NCBI RefSeq assembly: GCF_001431665.1 | Contig: NZ_LLXV01000077.1 | Location: 60,896-124,895, forward strand | Length of the DNA stretch: 64,000 nt | DNA from: Stenotrophomonas beteli | GTDB lineage: Bacteria; Pseudomonadota; Gammaproteobacteria; Xanthomonadales; Xanthomonadaceae | Direction: 5' to 3' | Shown: positions 17,964 through 26,557 of the stretch, piece by piece | Layout: every line of letters starts with the position of its first letter | How positions within the stretch are numbered: position 1 is the stretch's first letter | Position numbers and translations under genes: made by a program | Notes under the pieces: generated by a model | The model's input: only the letters and a program-made list of their open reading frames with translations | Told to the model about the DNA's origin: nothing | Database searches by the model: none

Positions 17964-18106
17964 CCCTCGGGGTTGAAACCCCTCGCGCCCGTCCCAAGCT
18001 ACAATGGGTGTTGCCATCGACAGGGCGCCAAGCGCCCTGTTTCGTTTGCGGCGGACGGATCCCAAGGGGAGGCCGGGCGTCGTGTCCATCCAACCCGGTT
18101 CCTTCA

Positions 18107-20839
18107 ATGATCAACAGCCTGCTTACCCGCGTATTTGGCAGTCGTAACGAACGACAGCTGCGCCAGCTCAACCGCATCGTCGCCAAGATCAATGCGCTGG
18201 AACCGGAGATCGAGAAGCTTTCCGACGAGCAGCTTCAGGCCAAGACGCCGGAGTTCAAGCAGCGCATCGCTGGCGGTGAAGCCCTGGACAAGGTGCTGCC
18301 GGAAGCATTCGCGGTCTGCCGCGAAGCCGGCCGCCGCGTGCTGGGCATGCGCCACTACGACGTGCAGCTGATCGGCGGCATGGTGCTTCACCTGGGCAAG
18401 ATCGCAGAAATGCGCACCGGTGAAGGCAAGACCCTGGTGGCGACCCTGCCGGTGTACCTGAACGCGCTGGAAGGCAAGGGCGTGCACGTGGTCACCGTGA
18501 ACGACTACCTGGCCCGCCGCGACGCCGCGCAGATGGGCAAGCTGTACAACTGGCTGGGCCTGAGCGTGGGCGTGGTGTACCCGGGCATGCCGCACAGCGA
18601 CAAGCGCGAAGCCTACGCCGCCGACATCACCTACGGCACCAACAACGAATTCGGTTTCGACTACCTGCGCGACAACATGGCGCTGTCCAAGGCCGACCGC
18701 TACCAGCGCGGCCTGCACTACGCCATCGTCGACGAAGTCGACTCCATCCTGATCGACGAAGCGCGTACCCCGCTGATCATCTCCGGCCCGGCCGACGACT
18801 CCCCGGAGCTGTACATCCGCGTCAACCGTGTCGTGCCGAACCTGGTCAAGCAGGAAGCCGAAGACGGCGAGGGCGACTTCTGGGTCGACGAGAAGGGCAA
18901 GCAGGTGCACCTGTCCGAAGCGGGCATGGAGCACGCCGAGCGCTTGCTGGTCGAGGCCGGCATCCTCAATGCCGAGACCGAGGGCCTGTACGCGGCGCAG
19001 AACCTGACCGTGGTCCACCACCTCAATGCCGCACTGCGCGCGCACGCCATCTACCAGCGTGACGTGGACTACATCGTGCGCGACGGCGAAGTGGTCATCG
19101 TCGATGAGTTCACCGGCCGCACCCTGTCCGGCCGTCGCTGGTCCGACGGCCTGCACCAGGCGGTGGAAGCGAAGGAAGGCGTGCCGGTGCAGCGCGAGAA
19201 CCAGACGCTGGCCAGCATCACCTTCCAGAACCTGTTCCGCATGTACAGGAAGCTGTCCGGCATGACCGGTACGGCCGATACCGAAGCGTTCGAGTTCCAG
19301 AGCATCTACGGCCTGGAAGTGGTGGTGATTCCGACCAACCGCCCGACCATCCGCAAGGACAGCCCGGACCAGGTGTTCCTCAACCGCAAGGGCAAGTTCA
19401 ATGCGGTGCTGGCCGACATCGAAGAGTGCGCCAAGCGCGGCCAGCCGGTGCTGGTCGGCACCACCTCGATCGAAACCTCGGAAATGCTGTCCGAGCACCT
19501 GCGCAAGGCAGGCGTGAAGCACGAAGTGCTCAATGCCAAGCAGCACGACCGCGAAGCGACCATCGTCGCCAACGCCGGCCGTCCGGGCGCGGTGACCATC
19601 GCCACCAACATGGCCGGCCGTGGTACCGACATCGTGCTGGGCGGTTCGCTGGAAGCGGAAATCCACGAGCTGGGCGAAGGCGCGACCGACGAGCAGAAGG
19701 CGGCAGTGAAGGCCGAGTGGCAGAAGCGCCATGATGCGGTCAAGGCCGCCGGCGGCCTGCACATCGTCGGTACCGAACGCCACGAATCGCGCCGTATCGA
19801 CAACCAGCTGCGTGGCCGTTCCGGCCGCCAGGGTGACCCGGGTTCGTCCCGCTTCTACCTGTCGCTGGAAGACAACCTGATGCGCATCTTCGCCTCCGAC
19901 TGGGTGCAGAAGGCCATGCGCATGATGGGCATGAAGGAAGACGACGTCATCGAGGACCGCCTGGTCAGCCGCCAGATCGAGAAGGCGCAGCGCAAGGTGG
20001 AAGCGCACAACTTCGACATCCGCAAGAACCTGCTGGACTTCGACGACGTCAACAACGACCAGCGCAAGGTGATCTACGCCCAGCGCGACGAGCTGCTGGA
20101 CGCCGAGTCGGTGAAGGACAACGTCGATGGCATCCGCGACGACGTGATCTTCGACATCGTGGCCCGCTTCGTGCCGCCCAATTCGATCGACGAGCAGTGG
20201 GACCTGCGTGGCCTGGAAGCGACCCTGGAGTCGGACTTCGGCCTTCAGATGTCGCTGACCGACCTGGTCAAGTCGCACGAGGAGCTGGACGCCGAAGCCA
20301 TCGCGGTGAAGGTGCAGGAGCGCGTCAACCAGCACTTCGCCGAGAAGGAAGCCGGGCTGGGCGAAGAGACCATGCGCGCGCTGGAAAAGCATGTGATGCT
20401 GACCGTGCTGGACCAGAGCTGGAAGGAGCACCTGGCCCGGATGGATTACCTGCGCCAGGGCATCTACCTGCGTGGTTACGCGCAGAAGCAGCCCAAGCAG
20501 GAGTACAAGAAGGAAGCCTTCGAGCTGTTCTCGGACATGCTGGAGAACGTCAAGCGCGAAGTGGTGACCCTGCTGGCCCGCGTGCGTATCCGCAGCGACG
20601 AGGAAGTGCAGGCACTGGAAGCGGCAGAGCGCCAGCAGGTCGAAGCGCGCCTGAGCCAGTCGCAGTTCCAGCACCAGGACGCCGGTGGCTACAGCGCCGA
20701 CGAGGAAGCCGCACAGGTGCAGGCCGCGCGGCAGGGTGTGGCGCAGATGCAGCGCGACGAGCCCAAGATCGGCCGCAACGACCCGTGTCCCTGCGGCAGT
20801 GGCAAGAAGTACAAGCACTGCCACGGCCAGCTGAGCTGA
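18107..20839 (+). CDS. secA: Preprotein translocase ATPase SecA
   Basis: SecA is the cytoplasmic motor that drives secretory proteins through SecYEG. The 910-residue length matches Xanthomonas SecA. The Walker A region MRTGEGKTLVATL is at about residues 102-114, the DEAD-type block VDEVDSILIDEART at about 208-221, and the second helicase half contains NMAGRGTDIVLGG. The C-terminus carries the zinc-binding CPCGSGKKYKHCHG, which binds SecB and lipids. The ATG at 18107 gives the standard start MINSLLTRVFGSRNER. A strong terminator follows. Confidence 0.98.
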   Translation: MINSLLTRVFGSRNERQLRQLNRIVAKINALEPEIEKLSDEQLQAKTPEFKQRIAGGEALDKVLPEAFAVCREAGRRVLGMRHYDVQLIGGMVLHLGKIAEMRTGEGKTLVATLPVYLNALEGKGVHVVTVNDYLARRDAAQMGKLYNWLGLSVGVVYPGMPHSDKREAYAADITYGTNNEFGFDYLRDNMALSKADRYQRGLHYAIVDEVDSILIDEARTPLIISGPADDSPELYIRVNRVVPNLVKQEAEDGEGDFWVDEKGKQVHLSEAGMEHAERLLVEAGILNAETEGLYAAQNLTVVHHLNAALRAHAIYQRDVDYIVRDGEVVIVDEFTGRTLSGRRWSDGLHQAVEAKEGVPVQRENQTLASITFQNLFRMYRKLSGMTGTADTEAFEFQSIYGLEVVVIPTNRPTIRKDSPDQVFLNRKGKFNAVLADIEECAKRGQPVLVGTTSIETSEMLSEHLRKAGVKHEVLNAKQHDREATIVANAGRPGAVTIATNMAGRGTDIVLGGSLEAEIHELGEGATDEQKAAVKAEWQKRHDAVKAAGGLHIVGTERHESRRIDNQLRGRSGRQGDPGSSRFYLSLEDNLMRIFASDWVQKAMRMMGMKEDDVIEDRLVSRQIEKAQRKVEAHNFDIRKNLLDFDDVNNDQRKVIYAQRDELLDAESVKDNVDGIRDDVIFDIVARFVPPNSIDEQWDLRGLEATLESDFGLQMSLTDLVKSHEELDAEAIAVKVQERVNQHFAEKEAGLGEETMRALEKHVMLTVLDQSWKEHLARMDYLRQGIYLRGYAQKQPKQEYKKEAFELFSDMLENVKREVVTLLARVRIRSDEEVQALEAAERQQVEARLSQSQFQHQDAGGYSADEEAAQVQAARQGVAQMQRDEPKIGRNDPCPCGSGKKYKHCHGQLS

Positions 20840-20845
20840 CCCCGG

Positions 20846-20869
20846 AAGGCCCCGCGAAAGCGGGGCCTT
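20846..20869 (+). terminator. Rho-independent terminator after secA
   Basis: A perfect 10-base stem (AAGGCCCCGC at 20846-20855, GCGGGGCCTT at 20860-20869) with a GAAA tetraloop is followed by TTCCTTTG. It lies six bases after the secA stop. Confidence 0.92.
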
Positions 20870-20940
20870 TCCTTTGCGCAGGACGATGCCACCCTCCGAT
20901 GTGATTGCGCCGGCCGCCCTGTTCTGGGCATGCTCCCCTC

Positions 20941-21897
20941 ATGCCTTCTCCCACCCGATCGATCCACGTCGTGGCCGCCGTCATCACCGACGCCCGTGGC
21001 CGCGTGCTGCTCAACCGCCGTACCGGCAACCGCGACATGGCCGGGCTGTGGGAATTTCCGGGCGGCAAGCGCGAACCCGGCGAAACCTCCGAACAGGCAC
21101 TGGTGCGTGAACTGCGCGAAGAGCTGGGCATCGAGGCCGATGTCGGCGAGTGGCTGATGGATGTGCCACAGCGCTACCCCGACAAGCACCTGACCCTGGA
21201 AGTGCGCCATGTGCGCAGCTGGAAGGGCACGCCACGCGGCCGCGAAGGGCAGGCGATCACCTGGGTGGCGCAGGACAAGCTGGGCCGCTATTCGATGCCG
21301 CCGGCCGACCTGCCGGTGGTGGCCGCGCTGCGCCAGCCCGACCGCTATCTGATCACCCCGGCGCCGGCGGACGCGGCCGATGGCGTGCAGCGCTGGCACG
21401 ACCAGCTGCAGCACGCGGTGGCCTCCGGCCAGCAGCGCATCCAGCTGCGCCTGCCGCCGGCCCATCCGCAGCGGCAGGCGATGCTCGAGCAGGTGCTGCG
21501 TACGCATCGCCGCAGTGGCGTGCAGTGGTTGCTCAACCGCGATATTGAACTGGCGCGTGCGCTGGGGGTGGGCGTGCATCTGGGCAGTGAACAGCTGCTG
21601 GCGCTGCCGCAGCGCCCATTGCCGGAAGGGCAGCTGGTCGCCGCGTCCTGCCACGACCTGCAGCAGCTGCAGGCTGCACAGCAGCTGGGTTGTGACTTCG
21701 CGGTGCTCGGCCCGGTCCAGGAAACCGCCAGTCATCCCGGGGCCGTGCCGCTGGGGTGGGATGCGTTCGCCGAGCTGCGTGCACAGGTGTCACTGCCGAT
21801 CTACGCGCTGGGTGGCATGGGCAGCGGCCACATCACCGAAGCGCGCCGCCATGGCGGGCAGGGCATCGCTGCCATCCGAGGGCTGTGGCCGGCGTGA
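20941..21897 (+). CDS. Nudix hydrolase fused to a ThiE-like domain
   Basis: The 318-residue protein has two domains. Residues about 1-130 are a MutT-type Nudix hydrolase with the full Nudix box (GGKREPGETSEQ, then RELREELGI), expected to clear oxidised nucleotides such as 8-oxo-dGTP. Residues about 150-318 resemble thiamine-phosphate synthase (ThiE/TenI family), with FAVLGPVQETASHPG and LPIYALGGM blocks. Such fusions are known in gammaproteobacteria, but the role of the second domain is not established. The ATG at 20941 is preferred because the Nudix fold starts just after it; a start at 20905 is possible. It follows the secA terminator, so it has its own promoter. Confidence 0.85.
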   Translation: MPSPTRSIHVVAAVITDARGRVLLNRRTGNRDMAGLWEFPGGKREPGETSEQALVRELREELGIEADVGEWLMDVPQRYPDKHLTLEVRHVRSWKGTPRGREGQAITWVAQDKLGRYSMPPADLPVVAALRQPDRYLITPAPADAADGVQRWHDQLQHAVASGQQRIQLRLPPAHPQRQAMLEQVLRTHRRSGVQWLLNRDIELARALGVGVHLGSEQLLALPQRPLPEGQLVAASCHDLQQLQAAQQLGCDFAVLGPVQETASHPGAVPLGWDAFAELRAQVSLPIYALGGMGSGHITEARRHGGQGIAAIRGLWPA

Positions 21898-21905
21898 TGC
21901 AAACA

Positions 21906-21938
21906 GGGTCGGATCCCCGCAACGCGGGGCTCTGACCC
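21906..21938 (+). repeat. GGGTC/GACCC palindromic repeat, copy 1
   Basis: The palindrome starts GGGTCGGATCCCCGC and ends in GCGGGGCTCTGACCC. The outer GGGTC/GACCC and inner CCCCGC/GCGGGG arms pair. Three more copies with different inner arms are in this window. Confidence 0.75.
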
Positions 21939-21953
21939 GATCGCCGGAATCCG

Positions 21954-21992
21954 GGGGTCAGAACCCTTTCCGCTGGAAAGGGATCCGACCCC
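21954..21992 (-). repeat. GGGTC/GACCC palindromic repeat, copy 2
   Basis: Inverse orientation of copy 1: GGGGTCAGAACCCTTTCC then GGAAAGGGATCCGACCCC. It ends six bases from the stop of the minus-strand DUF4124 gene and may act as its transcript end. Confidence 0.75.
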
Positions 21993-21998
21993 TCCTGA

Positions 21999-22583
21999 TC
22001 ACAACGTGATCCAGAAGCACCCGTATTGCCGCCGCAGGCCCAGCACGGTGGACGCGCGCGCCGCGCTGCCCGGCAGCGTCTGCTCCAGGCGCAGGCCGAC
22101 TGGATGACGTGCCACTGGCGGCTCGGGGTCGGATTCCTGCGCAGCAGGGCGCTGAACCTCCTGTTGCAGGGCGTCCTGATCCTGCCGCGGGTACACCGGC
22201 ACCACGTCCACCAGCGGCCGCCGGGCCAGCGATTCCAGCTGGCCCAGGATGCGTTGTGCACCCGCGTCCGACACCGCGCCCCACAGGTACAGCGAGGACA
22301 GCCGGTTCACGTCGTTGCTGACGATACCGGTGCGCAGTGCGTCCACCAGCTCGCTTAGGCGCCGTGGGCAGCGCGCACCCAGGGTGTCGCGCGGGGCGGT
22401 GTTGCCGGTGGGTGCCGGCGGCGGCAGCCGTGAGCGTGCACCCACGCTGTCACAGGGCCGGTCGGTGTAGACGCTCTGCCCCTGCGCATCGGTGCAGCGG
22501 TTCAGGCGCGTGGACTGTGCGTGGGCGACGCTCGACAGCACGCACAGCGGCAGCAGCAACAGCAGGAAGGAAAGCCGGATCAT
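21999..22583 (-). CDS. Secreted DUF4124-domain protein
   Basis: The 194-residue protein begins with a signal peptide (about residues 1-22, cleaved after AHA). A short DUF4124-like motif with two cysteines follows (RCTDAQGQSVYTDRPC, about 28-43); this small domain is common in exported proteobacterial proteins of unknown function. The remainder is Arg/Leu-rich, has no catalytic motif I recognise, and ends with a Cys-containing stretch. It is 40 bases downstream of metF on the same strand but has no evident functional link to methionine synthesis. Confidence 0.82.
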   Translation of the reverse strand: MIRLSFLLLLLPLCVLSSVAHAQSTRLNRCTDAQGQSVYTDRPCDSVGARSRLPPPAPTGNTAPRDTLGARCPRRLSELVDALRTGIVSNDVNRLSSLYLWGAVSDAGAQRILGQLESLARRPLVDVVPVYPRQDQDALQQEVQRPAAQESDPEPPVARHPVGLRLEQTLPGSAARASTVLGLRRQYGCFWITL

Positions 22584-22623
22584 CCTCGCAGGGTAGCGCC
22601 GATCACGCTTGCGCGCCGTGCTT

Positions 22624-23451
22624 TCAGCCCTGCAGCAGCTTCAGCACCGAGGTGGTCGGCTTGGCCAGGTTCAGGGTGTAGAAGTGCAGACCGGGTGCGC
22701 CGCCTTCGATCAGGCGCTGGCACAGCCGGGCCACCACTTCCGTGCCGAATGCACGCACCGATTCGGCGTCATCGCCATAGGCCTGCATCTTGCGGCTGAT
22801 CCAGCGCGGAATCTCCGCACCACACTGTTCGGAGAAGCGGCGCAGCTGGCTGAAGTTGGCGATCGGCATGATGCCCGGGGTGATCGGCACCTGCACGCCC
22901 AGCCGCCGCACTTCGTCGACGAAATGGAAGTACGCGTCCGGGTTGAAGAAGTACTGGGTGATCGCCGCATCGGCACCGGCATCGATCTTGGCCTTGAAAT
23001 GCTTCAGGTCGGCCAGTGCGTCGGAGGCCTGCGGATGCGTTTCGGGGTACGCACCCACTTCGATATGGAACGCATCGCCGTGCTCGGCGCGGATGAAGTC
23101 GATCAGTTCGGCGGCGTAGCGCATGTCACCGGGAAAGCCCATGCCCGACGGCAGGTCGCCGCGCAGCGCGACCAGGCGCCGGCAGCCGATGGCGCGGTAC
23201 AGCTTGAGCAGCTCGCGGATTTCCTGGCGGGTGCCGCCGACGCAGGACAGGTGCGGTGCGGCGTCGAAACCGTGGTGCTGGTTGAGATGGCGTACGGTCT
23301 CGGAGGTGTAGCTGAGGGTCGAACCACCGGCGCCGAAGGTGCACGACACGTAGTCGGGGGCGTAGTCCTTCAACCGGGTCGCGGCACGGTCGAGCTGGCT
23401 GCGCTGTTCATCGGTCTTGGGCGGATAGAACTCGAAGCTGATGGCGGTCAT
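22624..23451 (-). CDS. metF: 5,10-methylenetetrahydrofolate reductase MetF
   Basis: MetF reduces 5,10-methylene-THF to 5-methyl-THF, the methyl donor for methionine synthesis, using FAD. The 275-residue sequence has the family start ISFEFYPPKTDE (the Glu is catalytic), FGAGGST, the folate/FAD loop LRGDLPSG (about 118-125) and ITQYFFNPDAY (about 164-174). Length is normal. The presumed leader is short, C-rich and has no Shine-Dalgarno. A CATC-type box and a TATACT -10 lie just upstream and are shared in form with metK. Confidence 0.96.
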   Translation of the reverse strand: MTAISFEFYPPKTDEQRSQLDRAATRLKDYAPDYVSCTFGAGGSTLSYTSETVRHLNQHHGFDAAPHLSCVGGTRQEIRELLKLYRAIGCRRLVALRGDLPSGMGFPGDMRYAAELIDFIRAEHGDAFHIEVGAYPETHPQASDALADLKHFKAKIDAGADAAITQYFFNPDAYFHFVDEVRRLGVQVPITPGIMPIANFSQLRRFSEQCGAEIPRWISRKMQAYGDDAESVRAFGTEVVARLCQRLIEGGAPGLHFYTLNLAKPTTSVLKLLQG

Positions 23452-23480
23452 GGCGCGGGCGGCGGCGACGGATGGGGGTT

Positions 23481-23502
23481 AGTATATCGCTTCATCAAGA
23501 TG
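23481..23502 (-). promoter_or_regulatory. metF promoter with CATC-type operator box
   Basis: Read on the minus strand, the palindrome CATCTTGATG (23502-23493) is followed after six bases by a TATACT -10 (23486-23481). metK has the same six-base spacing. An operator between the -35 and -10 would suit a repressor. The regulator is not in the window; SahR-type control of SAM-cycle genes is a reasonable guess. Confidence 0.6.
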
Positions 23503-23565
23503 GATGTGCAAGGAGGTTGTGAGGGGGGAGGCGGCCCCCTGGCGGGCATTCGCGCGGGAAGGGGG

Positions 23566-25083
23566 CTACAGCTCGGCACTGACCGGACTGGTGATGAATC
23601 CCCACAGCAGGCGCGCCATCACCGCCGGCGAGCGTGCCTGCGCACGGGCATACGCCCGCAGCGCGTCCAGGCGCGGGCGGTCGTACAGGTGGCCGGCCAG
23701 CAGCACGGCGTGGATGCGGCGGGTGTTGCCGGTGTCCAGCAGCGGATCGCCATCGAGCAGTACCAGGTCGGCGGCCCGGCCGACCTCGACGCTGCCATGG
23801 GATGCCTGCAGTTGCAGATGACGCGCGGCCTGCAGCGTGGCCGCACGCAGCACATCGGCCTGGCTCAGGCCGGCGTGCCGCAGCCACTGCAGTTCATCGT
23901 GGTAGCGGAGGCCGCCTGGCCCGGTGTCGGTGCCGACCAGGACGGTGACGCCGGCACGATGCGCCGCACCGGTGAGCGCCAGGCCATGCTCGAAGTAGGT
24001 CTTCAGTGCGTCTTCGCCGCGTCGGCCGGGATAGCGCGCCACGGTGGCCTGCAGGTCATCACGCCACGCCCAGCGTGAGAGCGGGTCCAGATAGGCCAGG
24101 CGCGGATCGTCGACGAAGGCGGGATCGCGTGAGCGCGCATCCTCCTCCCGGGTGATGTGGGTTGGCACGAATGCTGCGCCGCTGGCCTGCATCTGGCCGA
24201 ACGCTTTTTCGCAAAGCGCGGGCTGATGACCACTGACCATCCGTTCGGCCAGAGCGGTCGGGTCTTCGCCATCCAGCATGCCGCCACGCCATGCGGCGGC
24301 GTTGTCGAAGCAATGGCGCACGAACAGGTGTGCATGTTCGAAGCTGCGTTGACCCGCCTGCAGGGCGTCTTCCAGCGGTACCGCCCTGGGCAGATGGCCG
24401 ACCAACGGGCGATGCAGCTGCTGAGCCTCGATGGCCAGCCGCTGGTAGGTATCCGCGCGCAGGCGGTTGTAGACCTTCAGCGCGTCGACACCACGCGCGC
24501 TGTACGTGCGTGCCCGCAACGCGGCAGCCTCCGGCGACAGCGAAGCGTCTTCGAAATAGAAGCTGGCGACCTGCATGAAGCGCGGCGCGACCTGCTGCCC
24601 GGCGATGGCCTGTGCGGTCCAGCGGCGCTTGTCGGCCACGCAGGCGATCAGCGGATCGGTGGCCTGTGGGCAGTCCATCATGTCGCGGGTGCCGGTGATG
24701 CCGTTGGCGAGCATCAGCGGAAACTGCAGTTGCGGTGACAGCTGCAGAGCGTGGGTGTGCATGTCCCAGAAGCCGGGCAGCAACCAGCGGCCACCGGCGT
24801 CGAGCACGGGAAGCTGCGTGTCCTGCGGGTCTTCACCAAGGGCGGTGATGGTGCCGTTGCGTACCGTCACTGTGGTCGGCTCGCTGACCTGCCCGTGCAC
24901 GACGTCCACCACCCGTGCGTTGACGATCACGCGGCTGCTGCCCGGCTCGGGCAACGGCGGTGCCGATAGTGGCCAGACCAGGGCGGCGGCGAACAGCAAA
25001 GGCGGCACCAGCAGGAGGGCAACCAGTACGATCGGCCACCGCCGACGGCGGGCGGATCGGGGCAACGCGCGTGCTGCATCCAT
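23566..25083 (-). CDS. Membrane-anchored amidohydrolase
   Basis: The 505-residue protein has an N-terminal basic segment and membrane helix (about residues 16-40), then an imidazolonepropionase-like amidohydrolase domain. The metal ligands of the family can be traced: HTH at 109-111, a Lys at 203 (ALKVYN), His230, His250 and Asp386 (GTDTGPGG). This suggests an active two-metal hydrolase on the outer face of the inner membrane. The substrate cannot be read from the sequence; relatives include dipeptidases and cyclic-amide hydrolases. It is 114 bases from metF, same strand, and probably an independent unit. Confidence 0.85.
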   Translation of the reverse strand: MDAARALPRSARRRRWPIVLVALLLVPPLLFAAALVWPLSAPPLPEPGSSRVIVNARVVDVVHGQVSEPTTVTVRNGTITALGEDPQDTQLPVLDAGGRWLLPGFWDMHTHALQLSPQLQFPLMLANGITGTRDMMDCPQATDPLIACVADKRRWTAQAIAGQQVAPRFMQVASFYFEDASLSPEAAALRARTYSARGVDALKVYNRLRADTYQRLAIEAQQLHRPLVGHLPRAVPLEDALQAGQRSFEHAHLFVRHCFDNAAAWRGGMLDGEDPTALAERMVSGHQPALCEKAFGQMQASGAAFVPTHITREEDARSRDPAFVDDPRLAYLDPLSRWAWRDDLQATVARYPGRRGEDALKTYFEHGLALTGAAHRAGVTVLVGTDTGPGGLRYHDELQWLRHAGLSQADVLRAATLQAARHLQLQASHGSVEVGRAADLVLLDGDPLLDTGNTRRIHAVLLAGHLYDRPRLDALRAYARAQARSPAVMARLLWGFITSPVSAEL

Positions 25084-25219
25084 GAGCCGGCGATCCTTGC
25101 ATTGGGTCGCCCGCAGAGTGCTGCAAGCCGGACGCGGGCGCCAGTGACGATCGGCATCCGGTCCGGCCTGCCTCCGGGGCGGTTACCCTGTGCGGTGGAA
25201 CCCCTGATCACGCCCTGCC

Positions 25220-25777
25220 ATGTCCATCGTCCTCACCGATTTCGCCCGCCCCCGACTGTTCCCGCGCGTGCCACGCGGCAACACCATCCAGGACTGCACT
25301 GCCGAGCAGTTCGAGGCCCACCTCAATGCGCATGCGCCGTTGAAGGTGCTCGATGGCTATGCACCGTTCTGCAAGCTGTTCGTCTACGAGAACTGGACCA
25401 GCACGCGCTGCCTGACCGTGCCGGTCACCGAGGCCAACCGCCACCTGCTGCGCAGCGGTTATGAGGCGCGCAACCGCGATGAGCTGCCAGTGCTGGTGCG
25501 CTGGTTCGAAGGCGTGGAATCGCCGCGTGCGAATTACCTGGTGGTGATCCTGTACAGCGCCGAGCAGCTGGCCAGGGAAGGTTCACCGATCCAGGCCGAC
25601 TGGGGCATCGTCGGCTGCATCTACACCGCCGAACCGGAGGAGGTGCCGATGGCGCCGATCACCATGATGCGCAATGCGCTGGGGGTGGAGGAAGGCGGCT
25701 CCGGTGTGCCGCTGGACCGGGAGGCCTACCGGCGCTCGGTGGAGTTCTGGGAGAACAATGCCAACTGGCGGCCGTAG
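25220..25777 (+). CDS. DUF3228-like conserved protein
   Basis: The 185-residue soluble protein has no signal peptide, no membrane helix and no catalytic motif that I recognise. It resembles the DUF3228 family, with conserved blocks around NTIQDC, DGYAPFCKLFVYEN and the C-terminal RRSVEFWENNANW. Function unknown. It is divergent from the amidohydrolase with a 136-base gap that must hold both promoters. The stop codon is in a GTAGGCC context resembling a repeat head, but no full repeat follows. Confidence 0.75.
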   Translation: MSIVLTDFARPRLFPRVPRGNTIQDCTAEQFEAHLNAHAPLKVLDGYAPFCKLFVYENWTSTRCLTVPVTEANRHLLRSGYEARNRDELPVLVRWFEGVESPRANYLVVILYSAEQLAREGSPIQADWGIVGCIYTAEPEEVPMAPITMMRNALGVEEGGSGVPLDREAYRRSVEFWENNANWRP

Positions 25778-25852
25778 GCCGAAGGGAACGTAGCGCCGTG
25801 CCGTGCGGGGTTGCTCTATGATCGGGGTAGGCGATCGCATGGAGGGCGGGGC

Positions 25853-26488
25853 ATGGGTGCCGGAACGAGGATGATTCCGTTATTGCTGGCGGGCATGCTG
25901 CCCGCCACTCCGGTGCTGGCAGCCACGCCGTCGGCTGGCGCCGCGTGCGCACCGCTGGCCACGGTTCCCGGACTTCGCGATGCGAAGGTGACTGCATTGT
26001 CGATGCAGCCGCGGGACGGTCGCTGCGTAGTCGAGGTGACGGCGAGCGACGGCAAGGCTTTGCTTCGGCAGCAGCAGGTACTGGAGGTGCTGGCGCAGCA
26101 TGCCTGCGCAGCGCCTGCGGAGGTGACGGTAGACAGCCTGCGGCCATCACTGCTGCTGCGCACTCCGAAGCGATGCGCCGCGCGCAGCAGCCAGGACCTG
26201 TTCACTGGCGAAGGTCTGCCCTGGGTGCAGCCGCGCGGCAAGCTGCCGCGCTATCCGCGCGAAGCCATGGAGCAGGGGCTTTCCGGGCGCAGCCTGCTCA
26301 AGGCGTTGATCGATGTGCACGGTGCCGTGGCTGCGGTGATCGTGGAGACTTCCAGTGGCCATGCGGTGCTGGACGAGGCGGCGGTGCAAGAGCTGCGCGG
26401 TTGGCAATTCGTGCGTAGCGATACCGGAAGCCCGGCGCCGGCGCTGACCATCGTGCGCGTGCCGATGCGGTATGAGTTTGTGGAATGA
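25853..26488 (+). CDS. Exported protein with TonB C-terminal-like domain
   Basis: The start at 25853 has GGAGGG six bases upstream, better than the earlier in-frame codons. The 211-residue protein begins with a signal peptide (about 1-23, ending VLA). Residues about 125-210 match a TonB C-terminal fold, with PRYPREAMEQGLSGRSLLKALIDVHGAV-type sequence ending in a basic strand. Unlike true TonB, it lacks a Pro-rich spacer and a membrane anchor, so it is not likely to energise receptors. Four cysteines may form disulphides in the periplasm. Role unknown. Confidence 0.8.
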   Translation: MGAGTRMIPLLLAGMLPATPVLAATPSAGAACAPLATVPGLRDAKVTALSMQPRDGRCVVEVTASDGKALLRQQQVLEVLAQHACAAPAEVTVDSLRPSLLLRTPKRCAARSSQDLFTGEGLPWVQPRGKLPRYPREAMEQGLSGRSLLKALIDVHGAVAAVIVETSSGHAVLDEAAVQELRGWQFVRSDTGSPAPALTIVRVPMRYEFVE

Positions 26489-26492
26489 CCAT

Positions 26493-26516
26493 CATCCACG
26501 CATGGCGTGGATCTAT
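26493..26516 (-). repeat. SMAG palindrome
   Basis: The ATCCACG/CGTGGAT arms with a CTAT end (a one-base variant of CTAC) lie 5 bases after the preceding stop codon. It forms an inverted pair with the next copy. Confidence 0.75.
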
Positions 26517-26525
26517 CGGGCTGCA

Positions 26526-26550
26526 GTAGAGCCACGCCATGCGTGGCTGC
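26526..26550 (+). repeat. SMAG palindrome
   Basis: GTAG head, then GCCACGC and GCGTGGC arms. It faces the copy at 26493 and ends next to the stop codon of the minus-strand gene at 26558, so the pair sits between convergent genes and could form a bidirectional terminator. Confidence 0.8.
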
Positions 26551-26557
26551 TTGGCCT

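Larger units (their letters stand above)
17791..18106. other. Gap before secA with repeats
   Basis: This 316-base gap holds two SMAG-type palindromes (17803-17825 and 17939-17963), plus a GC hairpin around 17920-17936 (CAGCGC with GCGCTG). The last 140 bases probably contain the secA promoter and leader. No SecM-like arrest peptide reading frame is evident. Confidence 0.5.

Noticed and set aside
18104..20824. Minus-strand reading frame opposite secA (906 codons)
   Set aside because: Shadow of secA codon use; the predicted protein resembles nothing and has a repetitive composition.
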